Assembly (NCBI RefSeq): GCF_900478135.1
Contig: NZ_LS483470.1
Coordinates: 1,484,501 to 1,548,500, forward strand
From: Leminorella richardii
GTDB taxonomy: Bacteria; Pseudomonadota; Gammaproteobacteria; Enterobacterales; Enterobacteriaceae
Reading direction: 5' to 3'
DNA: 64,000 nt
Positions 51,253 to 59,924 of this stretch are shown in pieces (the first letter of the stretch is position 1; each line of letters starts with the position of its first letter). Made by a program: the position numbers and the translations under genes. The notes beneath the pieces are model-generated. The model searched no databases and was not told where the DNA came from. It saw nothing but the letters and a program-made list of their open reading frames with translations.

Positions 51253-51281
51253 ATAATAAAACGTGAAATATATTTCTGCAA
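51253..51281 (-). promoter_or_regulatory. Predicted promoter of hns
   Basis: On the minus strand TTGCAG (51276-51281) and TATTAT (51253-51258) are separated by 17 bases, 41 bases before the ATG. The -35 match is weak. Confidence 0.5.
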
Positions 51282-52164
51282 TAGGTTATTACATAAATAA
51301 AGTTAATTTATTTACTCACGATAGTCAAATAATGTCAGGTGAAAGGCTTAAATAAGCGAAAAAACACATTCTATGTGGGGTGAAAAATCGTTAGCTCATA
51401 TCACGCAACTTGAGTCAGTAAGCTTTATTGGCTTTACTATTTAAGGGTTATGTAAAGATGAAGTTTATATCTATGTCTTAGTATGAATGCCCACCATTTT
51501 ATGATGACTGTTTGTAAAAGGTTTCGGTGATATATCTACGAAATCCCGTTGTTTAACCACTACAGGCTCTTTTAATCAGATATCATCCGATTTCCTTTTA
51601 AAGAGCGCGATAGAAGATCGCACATAATGGATGAAATCTATACTATTCGAGCAAAAAAATCGTGCTTTCATCTTGAAAATATTTTTAATTTCAATGAAAA
51701 GGAAAGAATTATCTGAATAACAGTATTCATTCTGGATAACATATTTAGAATATATTATATCTCTAGTACTCTTTGTTTTTCTATCTGCATGTTTCTTCCA
51801 TCTTTATGATATGTAGTGATAATTTAGGTTTTTTATGCGTTATTTTATGTCGGGTATTTTGACCGTGTATAAGGCTAAACGTGTGTGGTAAAAAATGTGT
51901 ATCTAAATGGGATATAACACATTGTGTGTAGACATATGTTACTAATTCCTATTGATTATCCAATCCTTAATAAGGAATACCTCAGCGGTAAGCGGCCAGC
52001 ATAGTGAGCTGAGAATAGGCTGGTGATCGGATGGGAAAAAGAACATTGGGATGATTCTTGAAGCGGTGAAAGGTTTCTGTAGTAGCGAAGGTGCCCTGTA
52101 AGGCCCGACAGTAAAGATGAGGCTTTAGGATATAGAAAGCGCAGGTTCTCTAAAGCCGTGGACA
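51282..52164. other. AT-rich hns-adhE gap without recognised genes
   Basis: This stretch of nearly 900 bases holds no gene I can support. The part to about 51,955 is strongly AT-rich with many A and T tracts, as expected of H-NS-bound DNA. At 51835-51891 there is an 18-codon frame (MRYFMSGILTVYKAKRVW) with only a weak AGG site; I cannot call it a gene. From about 51,960 the composition returns to near average, and this part could hold an RNA or a decayed sequence. E. coli has tdk in this interval; I see no remnant of it. Confidence 0.4.
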
Positions 52165-52198
52165 AAAAAGAATAAAGCCGTCCAAAAAGGACGGCTTT
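52165..52198 (-). terminator. Intrinsic terminator of adhE
   Basis: On the minus strand AAAGCCGTCC and GGACGGCTTT form a 10-bp stem, followed by ATTCTTTTTT. Confidence 0.88.
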
Positions 52199-52217
52199 AA
52201 ACATTACAGGATGATGC

Positions 52218-54905
52218 TTATTTCTTTGCTTTCTTAGCGGGCTTTGCAGCAGACGCTTTTTCAGCCTTTTTCTCTTCAGCTGGCAGCAGTTGCGGTGCTT
52301 CCGTATAAGGGCGACCGTAATAAGTATCCAGTAGAATAGTCTTCAGCTCAGAAATCAGCGGATAACGTGGGTTTGCACCGGTACACTGGTCGTCAAACGC
52401 GTCTTCAGACAGTTTATCCACTTTAGCCAGGAACTCAGCTTCAGGTACGCCTGCTTCGCGAATAGAGGCCGGAATATCCAGCTCTTTTTTAAGTTCGTCT
52501 AACCAGCCAAGCAGTTTTTCAATTTTGGCCGCAGTGCGATCGCCCGGTGCAGAAAGCCCCAGATGATCGGCTATTTCAGCATACTGACGGCGAGACTGAG
52601 GCCGATCGTACTGGCTGAACGCGGTTTGCTTGGTTGGGTTATCGTTCGCGTTATAGCGAATGACGTTACAAATCAGCAGGGCGTTGGCTAGGCCGTGCGG
52701 CAGGTGGAACTCTGAGCCAAGCTTGTGCGCCATTGAGTGGCAAACGCCAAGGAACGCGTTGGCAAAAGCGATGCCGGCAATAGTGGCAGCGTTATGGACG
52801 CGTTCACGAGCAACGGGGTTCTTCGCGCCTTCTTTGTAGCTTTGTGGTAGATACTCTTTCAGCAGTTTTAACGCCTGTAGACCCTGACCGTCGGTATATT
52901 CGTTCGCCAGAACAGAAACATAGGCTTCTAGTGCGTGAGTAATGGCGTCAAGACCACCAAATGCGCACAGGGACTTGGGCATATTCATGACTAAGTTAGC
53001 GTCAACGATAGCCATGTCTGGAGTCAGCGCGTAGTCGGCCAGCGGATACTTCATGCCGGTAACATCGTCGGTGACCACAGCAAACGGCGTAACTTCAGAA
53101 CCGGTACCTGAGGTGGTCGTGATAGCGATCATCTTGGCCTTCACACCCATTTTCGGGAACTTGTAGATACGCTTGCGGATGTCCATAAAGCGCAGCGCCA
53201 GCTCTTCAAAGTGAGTATCAGGATGTTCGTACATGACCCACATGATTTTAGCCGCATCCATTGGAGAGCCGCCGCCCAGAGCAATAATGACGTCTGGTTT
53301 GAAAGAGTGCATCTGCTCAGCGCCCTTGCGGACGATGCTTAGGGTTGGGTCTGCCTCAACCTCGAAGAACACTTCTGTTTCAATACCGTGCTGCTTTAAT
53401 ACGTCAGTAATCTGATCGGCGTAGCCGTTGTTGAATAGGAAACGGTCGGTTACGATAAACGCGCGTTTGGCTCCGTCGGTCGCTACTTCTTCAAGCGCAA
53501 TCGGCAGCGAGCCGCGGCGAAAATAGATAGATTTAGGAAGTTTATGCCATAACATGTTTTCAGCTCGCTTAGCGACGGTCTTCTTGTTGATAAGATGCTT
53601 CGGCCCGACGTTTTCAGAAATCGAGTTACCGCCCCAGGAACCGCAGCCTAGCGTTAACGAAGGCGCCAGCTTGAAGTTATACAGGTCGCCGATGCCGCCT
53701 TGAGAGGTTGGGGTGTTGATCAGGATACGAGCGGTTTTCATCTTGTCGCCAAAGTAGTTAATACGGTCAGCTTGGTTATCCTGATCCGTATACAGTCCTG
53801 ACGTATGACCGATACCGCCCATCGCAACCAGCTTTTCGGCCTTTTCTACCGCATCCTCAAAGTTCTTGGCGCGATACATGGCGAGCATAGGAGAGAGCTT
53901 TTCGTGGGCGAAAGGCTCTGATTCATCTACGTGAGTCACTTCACCAATCAGCACTTTAGTGGTTGCCGGAACGGTGACGCCTGCCATTTCGGCAATCTTC
54001 ACCGCCGGTTGACCAACGATAGCCGCGTTGATCGCGCCATTTTTCAGAATGATATCCTGAACCGCCTTCAGCTCTTTACCTTTCAGCATATAGCCGCCGT
54101 GGGAAGCAAAGCGCTCGCGAACGGCGTCATAAATTTGGTCAACGACGATGACTGACTGCTCAGAAGCGCAGATAACGCCGTTGTCGAAGGTTTTAGACAT
54201 CAGGATAGACGCAACGGCGCGCTTGATATCGGCAGTTTCGTCAATCACTACAGGGGAGTTGCCGGCACCAACGCCAATTGCGGGTTTACCTGAGCTATAG
54301 GCGGCCTTAACCATGCCCGGCCCGCCGGTTGCAAGGATCAGGTTGATGTCAGGGTGATGCATCAGCTGGTTGGAGAGCTCTACGCTCGGCTCATCGATCC
54401 AACCAATGATATCTTTCGGCGCACCCGCTTCAATGGCAGCCTGTAAGACCAGATCGGCAGCTTTGTTAGTGGCCTTTCTGGCGCGTGGGTGAGGGGAGAA
54501 GATAATGCCGTTACGGGTTTTCAGGCTAATCAGCGCTTTGAAAATAGCTGTAGAGGTTGGGTTTGTGGTGGGTACAATGCCACAAATGATCCCAGTTGGT
54601 TCGGCAATGGTGATGGTGCCGAACGTATCGTCTTCTTCCAGGATGCCGCAGGTTTTTTCATCTTTGTACTTGTTGTAGATGTATTCGGAGGCAAAGTGGT
54701 TTTTTATCACCTTGTCTTCCACAATACCCATACCTGATTCCTCAACGGCCATTTTAGCCAGCGGAATACGGGCGTTAGCGGCGGCCAGCGCGGCGGCTCT
54801 GAAAATTCTGTCTACCTGCTCCTGAGTGTAGTTAGCGTACTCACGCTGCGCTTTCTTCACTCGTGCAACAAGGGCATTTAGCTCAGTGCTGTTGTTTACT
54901 GTCAT
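52218..54905 (-). CDS. adhE: AdhE, bifunctional aldehyde/alcohol dehydrogenase
   Basis: AdhE reduces acetyl-CoA to acetaldehyde and then ethanol during fermentation, and forms spirosome filaments. The product is 895 aa (E. coli 891). The N-terminal CoA-dependent aldehyde dehydrogenase has the catalytic Cys near residue 246 in NGVICASEQSV. The C-terminal iron-dependent alcohol dehydrogenase begins near residue 450, with GGGSPMDAAKIMW and metal-binding His residues in AITHALEAYVS and CHSMAHKLGSEFHLPHG. A lysine/alanine-rich tail ends it. AGGAGA precedes the ATG. Confidence 0.97.
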   Translation of the reverse strand: MTVNNSTELNALVARVKKAQREYANYTQEQVDRIFRAAALAAANARIPLAKMAVEESGMGIVEDKVIKNHFASEYIYNKYKDEKTCGILEEDDTFGTITIAEPTGIICGIVPTTNPTSTAIFKALISLKTRNGIIFSPHPRARKATNKAADLVLQAAIEAGAPKDIIGWIDEPSVELSNQLMHHPDINLILATGGPGMVKAAYSSGKPAIGVGAGNSPVVIDETADIKRAVASILMSKTFDNGVICASEQSVIVVDQIYDAVRERFASHGGYMLKGKELKAVQDIILKNGAINAAIVGQPAVKIAEMAGVTVPATTKVLIGEVTHVDESEPFAHEKLSPMLAMYRAKNFEDAVEKAEKLVAMGGIGHTSGLYTDQDNQADRINYFGDKMKTARILINTPTSQGGIGDLYNFKLAPSLTLGCGSWGGNSISENVGPKHLINKKTVAKRAENMLWHKLPKSIYFRRGSLPIALEEVATDGAKRAFIVTDRFLFNNGYADQITDVLKQHGIETEVFFEVEADPTLSIVRKGAEQMHSFKPDVIIALGGGSPMDAAKIMWVMYEHPDTHFEELALRFMDIRKRIYKFPKMGVKAKMIAITTTSGTGSEVTPFAVVTDDVTGMKYPLADYALTPDMAIVDANLVMNMPKSLCAFGGLDAITHALEAYVSVLANEYTDGQGLQALKLLKEYLPQSYKEGAKNPVARERVHNAATIAGIAFANAFLGVCHSMAHKLGSEFHLPHGLANALLICNVIRYNANDNPTKQTAFSQYDRPQSRRQYAEIADHLGLSAPGDRTAAKIEKLLGWLDELKKELDIPASIREAGVPEAEFLAKVDKLSEDAFDDQCTGANPRYPLISELKTILLDTYYGRPYTEAPQLLPAEEKKAEKASAAKPAKKAKK

Positions 54906-55310
54906 GAGACTCTCCTAAGATTGATAAATTTTTTTAGTCAGTAAACCACGGGGTAAGCAGTTTTCTGGGTAATATGTCAACGAACGATTCACTGACTGAA
55001 AAAATCTCATTTATCCTTTTTATTCAATGCATTAACTTATTTACGGTGCCTAGTGTTTATGAACAAAAAGGTAATTAAATACAGATTACCTATTAAGAGG
55101 GGGTAATAGAGTGACGCTGGTCACAAAACCGCCATGCTGACACCATTCAGCATGGCGGTTTTTGCACAATTTGACACTTTTGGGATCGTAAGGGCATTTA
55201 TTCAAGGTGAATTAACTATAGTGAATAAAGTGTCGCGTCTGGCTATTGGCGCTTAACTCTATTACATTAGCCGCGTTTTCATTCCCGCTCTTATTTATAG
55301 GGAGTCCTAG
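54906..55310. promoter_or_regulatory. Divergent control region adhE-ychE
   Basis: The 405-bp gap contains no gene. It holds the adhE leader and promoters on the minus strand and the ychE ribosome-binding site GGGAG at the right end. A strong hairpin sits in the middle (55125-55163). E. coli adhE has a long, RNase III-processed leader in a comparable gap, so structured leader RNA is plausible here. Confidence 0.5.
55125..55163. terminator. 16-bp perfect hairpin with U-tract in the adhE-ychE divergent gap
   Basis: AAAACCGCCATGCTGA and TCAGCATGGCGGTTTT pair perfectly around a 6-base loop. T-runs follow on both strands (five on plus, four on minus). It looks like a terminator, yet no annotated gene ends here: adhE starts to its left and ychE to its right. 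Confidence 0.7.
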
Positions 55311-55958
55311 ATGGCGCATGCCGCACTGGATTTTTCAGGATACGTTAAGTTTCTCGTTGGCCTGTTTGCGCTGGTAAACCCGGTTGGCATTCTGCCGGTT
55401 TTTATCAGCATGACCAACTATCAGTCTCCGGCTGCAAGGGATAAAACTAACAGAACGGCCAACCTTTCTGTCGCTATTATTTTGTGGTGCTCGCTGTTTC
55501 TTGGCGATGCGATACTGCGTCTGTTTGGTATTTCTATTGACTCTTTCCGTATCGCAGGCGGTATTTTGATTGTGACTATCGCTATGTCGATGATCAGCGG
55601 CAAGCTGGGGGAAGATAAGCAAAACAAGCAGGAAAAAACTGAAACGACCGCCAGAGAGAACGTGGCTGTTGTTCCCCTAGCGCTTCCGCTTATGGCTGGG
55701 CCCGGCGCGATCAGCTCAACGATCGTCTGGAGCACGCGCTACAATACCTGGATTGACTATATTGGCTTTTTTATCGCTATTGCGTTTTTTGCCTTTTGCT
55801 GTTGGCTGCTGTTCAGGGCAGCCCCTTGGCTGGTGCGCCTGCTGGGGCAAACGGGCATTAACGTGGTAACGCGAATTATGGGCCTGTTGCTTATGTCGTT
55901 GGGTATCGAGTTTATTATCACCGGAATTAAAGTGTCATTTCCCGGGCTTCTGGCCTAA
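55311..55958 (+). CDS. ychE: YchE, MarC-family inner-membrane protein
   Basis: This polytopic membrane protein of 215 residues (E. coli YchE 215) belongs to the MarC/UPF0056 family. About six hydrophobic helices are visible, with the family motif LFALVNPVGILPVFISMT near residues 18-35 and LPLMAGPGAISSTIVW near 125-140. The transported substrate is unknown; despite the name, no link to multiple antibiotic resistance has held up for the family. GGGAG precedes the ATG. It is divergent from adhE, as in E. coli. Confidence 0.93.
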   Translation: MAHAALDFSGYVKFLVGLFALVNPVGILPVFISMTNYQSPAARDKTNRTANLSVAIILWCSLFLGDAILRLFGISIDSFRIAGGILIVTIAMSMISGKLGEDKQNKQEKTETTARENVAVVPLALPLMAGPGAISSTIVWSTRYNTWIDYIGFFIAIAFFAFCCWLLFRAAPWLVRLLGQTGINVVTRIMGLLLMSLGIEFIITGIKVSFPGLLA

Positions 55959-56010
55959 AAAAAGCCCCGCCGTTTATAGAGTCAGTTCAAATAAACGGCG
56001 AGGCTTTTTT
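55958..56010. terminator. Bidirectional terminator between ychE and yciU
   Basis: AAAAAAGCC-CGCCGTTTA and TAAACGGCG-GGCTTTTTT pair with one internal C-A mismatch around a 15-base loop. Both strands end in a run of T. Confidence 0.88.
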
Positions 56011-56024
56011 CTGTCACTGTCAGT

Positions 56025-56360
56025 TTATTCTTTCCACAAGATGTGGCACAGCTTATGGCTTTTTTCGCGGCAGATAAGAACGCGGGCGAAAATGTCATCT
56101 ACCTCGTCCTGTTCGTTAGTGAGTCCAATAATCACTTCGGCAAAAAAGTCTGGATTGAGGTCGAAGTCCACATGTTCGAGCCATTCCTCTGAAGGGTCGT
56201 GTAGCTCCGCCGCGCCGCGCTCTTCAAACTGCAAGTTAAACAGTAAAACGTCAGCAGGATCGAGATTGTCGGGAGCCAGTTCAAGGAAAATGTCATAGGC
56301 CTGATCCAGCGTTTCATCATCGTCCAGGCGATTGTTCAGATCGAAATCGTCGCTATCCAT
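56025..56360 (-). CDS. yciU: YciU, DUF440 acidic protein
   Basis: The product is a very acidic 111-residue protein (E. coli YciU 109 aa), a DUF440 member and proposed double-stranded DNA mimic. MDSDDFDLNNRLDDDETLDQAYDIFLELAPDNLDPADVLLFNLQFEERG is the family hallmark, with a cluster of Asp and Glu on its surface. The start is the ATG at 56360 rather than the TTG one codon before it. It follows clsA by 35 bases on the same strand, so cotranscription is likely, as in E. coli. Confidence 0.92.
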   Translation of the reverse strand: MDSDDFDLNNRLDDDETLDQAYDIFLELAPDNLDPADVLLFNLQFEERGAAELHDPSEEWLEHVDFDLNPDFFAEVIIGLTNEQDEVDDIFARVLICREKSHKLCHILWKE

Positions 56361-56395
56361 CAAATAGGGTATCCGTTCATCGGGAGATAAGGCCG

Positions 56396-57856
56396 CTATA
56401 GTAGCGGACTGAAGAAATAAAACAAACGCTCAATGATGCGCTGCCACAGAGGGCGCTTGACCCATTCTTCAGGGTTTAGCAGCGTTGAACGAGCGATATA
56501 GTCAGCCTGCACACAGGCCAAGTCTTCGCCAAAGGCTTTATCGTCAACCAGCACGGTGACTTCAAAGTTGAGCCACAGGCTGCGCATGTCCAGATTGACG
56601 GTACCAACAAGGCTAAGCTCTTCATCAACCAGCACGCTTTTGGTGTGCAGCAATCCACCTTGGAATTGATAAATTTTCACACCGGCTTCCAGCAGTTCGG
56701 TAAAAAATGATCGACTGGCCCAGCCGACCATCAGAGAGTCGTTTTTATAGGGAACGATGATGCTAACGTCGACGCCGCGCAGGGCGGCGGTGCAGATTGC
56801 GTGCAGCAAGTCGTCGCTGGGAACCAGATAGGGTGTGGTCATGATCAGCTGCTTTCTGGCGGCGTAAACGGCGGTCAACAGTGACTGATGAATCAGCTCT
56901 TCTGGAAATCCCGGGCCAGAGGCGATGACCTGAACGGTATGTCCGTCTTCTTCTTCAAACGGCAAAAGGCGAGCGTTGGGAGGAGGAGGGAGCTGCCTTA
57001 TGCCCGTCTCAATTTCCCAGTCACAGGCGTATATCAACCCCAGCATCGTTGCGGCAGGGCCTTCAATTCTGGCCATTAGGTCAATCCACTGGCCCACGCC
57101 TGAACCCTGTTTGAAGAAGCGCGGATCGACCATATTCATGCTGCCGGTATAGGCAATATTGTTATCGATAATGGCAATTTTACGATGCTGGCGGAGATCC
57201 ATACGGCGTAAAAAGACTCGCAGCACGTTAACTTTCAGCGTTTCAACCAGCTCAATGCCCGCTTCGCGCATCAGCGCTGGGTAAGGCGTGCGGAAAAAGT
57301 GCATGCTGCCTGCAGAGTCCAGCATTAGGCGGCAGCGAACGCCGCGGCGAGCGGCTGACATCAGCGCTTCTGCTACGTTGTCTACCTGGCCGCCGCTCTG
57401 CCATATATAGAACACCATCTCTATGCTGTGCTCTGCTCTGTCAATATCGCGGATCATCGAAATCATGGTGTCGCTGGTATTGGTTAACAGCTGAAGGCGA
57501 TTTCCCCGTACGGCAGGGACGCCGTTGCGGCGTTTACAGAGCTGAAACAGAGGTTCTGATACAGGGCTGATGTAGGTCGTAAATACGTTTTGGCAGTTTT
57601 TTAATCCGTCCAGCCAGGTTGCGGTTGAAGGCCACATGTCTTTGGCGCGTTCGGCTCTTCGCTTTCCCAGATGCAGTTCACCAAAGAGCAGATAGGCGAC
57701 GATGCCCACCAAGGGTAGGATATAAATAACCAAAAGCCAGGCCATCGCTGAAGGAACGGCTCGTCGCTTCATAAGGACTCTGAGCGTAACACCGGCTATC
57801 AGCAGCCAATAGCCAACCACCAGCAGCCAGCTTAGAACAGTATAAAAAGTGGTCAT
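56396..57856 (-). CDS. clsA: ClsA, cardiolipin synthase A
   Basis: ClsA condenses two phosphatidylglycerol molecules to cardiolipin and glycerol at the inner membrane. The 486-residue product is the same length as E. coli ClsA. Two N-terminal membrane helices (about residues 5-25 and 36-58) precede two phospholipase-D domains, each with an HKD motif: HRKIAIIDNNIAYTGSMN near residue 224 and HTKSVLVDEELSLVGTVN near residue 404. The ribosome-binding site is weak. Confidence 0.96.
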   Translation of the reverse strand: MTTFYTVLSWLLVVGYWLLIAGVTLRVLMKRRAVPSAMAWLLVIYILPLVGIVAYLLFGELHLGKRRAERAKDMWPSTATWLDGLKNCQNVFTTYISPVSEPLFQLCKRRNGVPAVRGNRLQLLTNTSDTMISMIRDIDRAEHSIEMVFYIWQSGGQVDNVAEALMSAARRGVRCRLMLDSAGSMHFFRTPYPALMREAGIELVETLKVNVLRVFLRRMDLRQHRKIAIIDNNIAYTGSMNMVDPRFFKQGSGVGQWIDLMARIEGPAATMLGLIYACDWEIETGIRQLPPPPNARLLPFEEEDGHTVQVIASGPGFPEELIHQSLLTAVYAARKQLIMTTPYLVPSDDLLHAICTAALRGVDVSIIVPYKNDSLMVGWASRSFFTELLEAGVKIYQFQGGLLHTKSVLVDEELSLVGTVNLDMRSLWLNFEVTVLVDDKAFGEDLACVQADYIARSTLLNPEEWVKRPLWQRIIERLFYFFSPLL

Positions 57857-58190
57857 TTAGAATCTGCCATCCCATCAACCTATTCATATTAATCAGTGAG
57901 GCTAACGTTGTTTCTACACAACGGATGATTATCCAGATTTGGATTGCTTGGATTGTATAGCTAAACAGTTAGGATAAAAGCTCACACCGCTATGAAGAAT
58001 AACACAAGTTTGAGTCTTCTTATTATGAACGGCACTTTTGGGCGGTTGAGATTAACGACAGAAACAGGGAGTCTGCATGTTTCTGCTTATGACACAAACT
58101 GTATAGGCCGCTTGAGCAAAAATCGACTGATCCTGATGGCGAATGCGTTACAATAGGCATTCGTTAGCTTTCTCGGACTTTTTTATTACT
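57857..58190. other. clsA-yciY divergent gap
   Basis: The 334-bp gap contains no gene other than control sequence for clsA and yciY. Close to yciY, CGAATGC (58140-58146) and GCATTCG (58157-58163) form an inverted repeat around a 10-base loop, a possible operator or leader hairpin. Confidence 0.4.
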
Positions 58191-58367
58191 ATGCACAGAT
58201 CCAGGACTGAAGTGGGGCGCTGGCGCATGCTTCGCCAGGCACAGCGTCGCCGTCACCGTTGGTTGGAAGGGCAGTCAAGGAGAAACAGCCGAATTCATCA
58301 TATCAGGACAGAAAAAGAGCTTGGCCGTCAGCGCCGTTCTTTGCTGCTAGTGCTCAGCTATACGTGA
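58191..58367 (+). CDS. yciY: YciY, small basic protein
   Basis: This small protein of 58 residues matches E. coli YciY (57 aa) in its core: MHRSRTEVGRWRMLRQAQRR, then RWLEGQSRRNSRIHHIR. It is extremely rich in Arg and His. The function is unknown. I chose the ATG at 58191, where the E. coli protein also begins; an earlier in-frame start is not conserved. It lies between clsA and yciI, as in E. coli, and a clear terminator follows. Confidence 0.82.
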   Translation: MHRSRTEVGRWRMLRQAQRRRHRWLEGQSRRNSRIHHIRTEKELGRQRRSLLLVLSYT

Positions 58368-58399
58368 TGAGGGACGCAGAGGAACGCGAGTGAATGATT

Positions 58400-58424
58400 A
58401 GGGGCTCTTGATAAGCCCCTTTTT
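58400..58424. terminator. Terminator between yciY and yciI
   Basis: AGGGGCT and AGCCCCT form a 7-bp stem with a 7-base loop followed by TTTT. It can also act for yciI on the other strand. Confidence 0.8.
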
Positions 58425-58429
58425 ATGAG

Positions 58430-58726
58430 TTAGAAAGCGCGCTTGAACGGTTTGATTGTCACGTTTTTGTACACGCCCGCTTCAATGTAGGGATCTTTGT
58501 CAGCCCAGGCTTTGGCGTCTGACAGGCTGGGGAATTCGGCGATAATCACTGAGCCGGAGAAACCGGCGCTGCCAACTTCTTCGCTATCGGCAACGGGATT
58601 GGGCCCGGCAACGATAAGGCGGTTTTCATCCCTTAACTGCTGCAGGCGTGCCAAATGAGCAGGGCGCGCGGCCAGGCGCTGTTGCAGTGTATTTTCAACG
58701 TCTTCGGCATAGATGAGATATAGCAC
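58430..58726 (-). CDS. yciI: YciI family protein
   Basis: This 98-residue protein (E. coli YciI 98 aa) has the ferredoxin-like YCII fold: MLYLIYAEDVENTLQQRLAARPAHLARLQQL at the N-terminus and VIIAEFPSLSDAKAWADKDPY in the second half. The His in ARPAHLARL and the Asp of the RDENRLI stretch correspond to the proposed active-site pair. Relatives include a dehalogenase-like enzyme, but the role here is unknown. The start codon is GTG with GAGGA upstream. It is divergent from tonB. Confidence 0.92.
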   Translation of the reverse strand: MLYLIYAEDVENTLQQRLAARPAHLARLQQLRDENRLIVAGPNPVADSEEVGSAGFSGSVIIAEFPSLSDAKAWADKDPYIEAGVYKNVTIKPFKRAF

Positions 58727-58960
58727 GTTATTATCCTCAGTAGGGGGTAGATCGGTCGATGTAATCTTTAACAGACGGTTAGCTGTGGCGTGAACAATGC
58801 CTCATTTTTAATGTGCACTGTCTGTTCGGCACTAACGTTAGGGGATTTTCGTCACGACATCAATGCTAATTTTTATCTTATAACGTACCGATTGTTAAAT
58901 GAAAACCGTTGAGCCAGTGAGTATCTGTACGGCATTTACTGCAGGATGCGTTGCTAATTT

Positions 58961-58994
58961 GATATTGAATATCATTACCATTTTCATTTAGAAT
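58961..58994 (+). promoter_or_regulatory. tonB promoter with Fur box
   Basis: GATATTGAATATCATTACC at 58961-58979 matches the 19-bp Fur consensus at about 15 positions and overlaps a -35 TTGAAT (58965-58970). A -10 TAGAAT lies at 58989-58994 with an 18-base spacer. This predicts iron repression of tonB, as known in E. coli. The rest of the 312-bp yciI-tonB gap shows no gene. Confidence 0.75.
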
Positions 58995-59038
58995 CGAACC
59001 CTATCGCCCCTATTGCTAAACACTGAAGTGGCTCTTTT

Positions 59039-59856
59039 TTGAAAAGTTTCTTTCTAGCGCGCCGTTTTTCATGGCCTATAACGTTTTCGGTTTGTCTTCA
59101 CGCCTCTCTGCTTGGTGGGATTGTTTTCGCTTCTATACAGGAAAGCGTTGTTTTACCAGAAGAAGAGCAGTCGGCACCCATGAACGTTGTTATGGTCAAT
59201 CCCGCTATGTTTGCTGCGCCACAGCAGAGTGAAGAAACGACGGCAGCTCAAACCGCCAGCGAGCCAGAAACGACTACTGAACCAACTCCAGAACCGGAGC
59301 CCGTTCCAGAACCGATACCTGAACCCGAACCGCTTCCCGAGCCTGAGCCTATCCCTGAACCAGCGCCTATTCCGGAACCTAAGCCAGCACCGGAACCGCC
59401 TAAGCCAGTTGAGAAGCCCAAGCCTAAACCAAAGCCTAAGCCGAAAAAGCAGGTGAAGAAAGAAAAGGTGGATGAAACCGCCCAGCGTGCGGAGGTCTCA
59501 AAACCGGCAACTGCACCCGTTGCAGCACCGAATGCAAGTGCCGTCGCCAGCGGCCCTGTGTCATCGCAGGGAGCCTCTACATCCATGGGCTCGAAGGCGC
59601 TGAAGCAGACTCAGCCTGGTTACCCCAAACAGGCTTTCGATCGCCGGATTGAAGGCCAGGTGGTTATTCTGTTTGATGTCAGCGACAGCGGCAGAGTTGA
59701 AAACGTGCGTTTCCTCTCTTCAACGCCGCCCAACATGTTTGAGCGGGAAGTTCGCGATGCGCTGAAAAAATGGCGCTATACGCCGTTGCTGCCAAAGATA
59801 AGAAAATGACTATTATCTTCAGAATAAACGGCGGCGCCCAGCTCCAAGGGGGCTAA
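59039..59856 (+). CDS. tonB: TonB, energy transducer; reading frame broken near 59785
   Basis: TonB carries proton-motive energy from ExbBD to outer-membrane receptors. The N-terminal helix is at about residues 10-34 and includes SVCLH, with Ser and His aligned to the functional S16/H20 of E. coli. A long Glu-Pro then Lys-Pro repeat (residues 80-140) spans the periplasm. The C-terminal domain has QPGYPKQAFDRRIEGQVVILF and NMFEREVRDALKKWRYTP. As read, the frame ends at 59809 after PLLPKIRK. One added G near 59785 continues it as VAAKDKKMTIIFRINGGAQL, which matches the missing family end (VVNILFKINGTTEIQ in E. coli) and stops at 59856. The start is TTG with a weak site. Confidence 0.9.
59785..59786 (+). 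other. Apparent 1-base deletion in tonB
   Basis: CGCCGTTGCT encodes PLL in the upstream frame. One extra G (CGCCGGTTGCT) restores the C-terminal beta-strand sequence expected of TonB. Confidence 0.8.
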
Positions 59857-59874
59857 TGGGGGATTCTCAATACA

Positions 59875-59898
59875 AAAGGCCGCTTCTGCGGCCTTTAT
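59875..59898. terminator. Bidirectional terminator between tonB and yciA
   Basis: AAAGGCCGC-TTCT-GCGGCCTTT forms a 9-bp stem in the convergent gap. It lies 19 bases past the restored tonB stop, supporting 59856 as the true end. Confidence 0.85.
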
Positions 59899-59924
59899 GC
59901 GATATGGTGGTGAGTGTCTGAGGG

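Noticed and set aside
51956..52204. An 82-codon frame on the minus strand downstream of adhE
   Set aside because: Its start codon lies within the adhE terminator hairpin, no ribosome-binding site precedes it, and the sequence has no recognisable family.
59270..59460. Repetitive DNA in the middle of tonB
   Set aside because: It encodes the Glu-Pro/Lys-Pro rigid linker typical of TonB and is not a CRISPR, mobile element or microsatellite of separate interest.
59248..59586. A glycine/serine-rich frame antisense to tonB
   Set aside because: It is the mirror of the Pro-Glu and Pro-Lys codon repeats of tonB and has no independent support.
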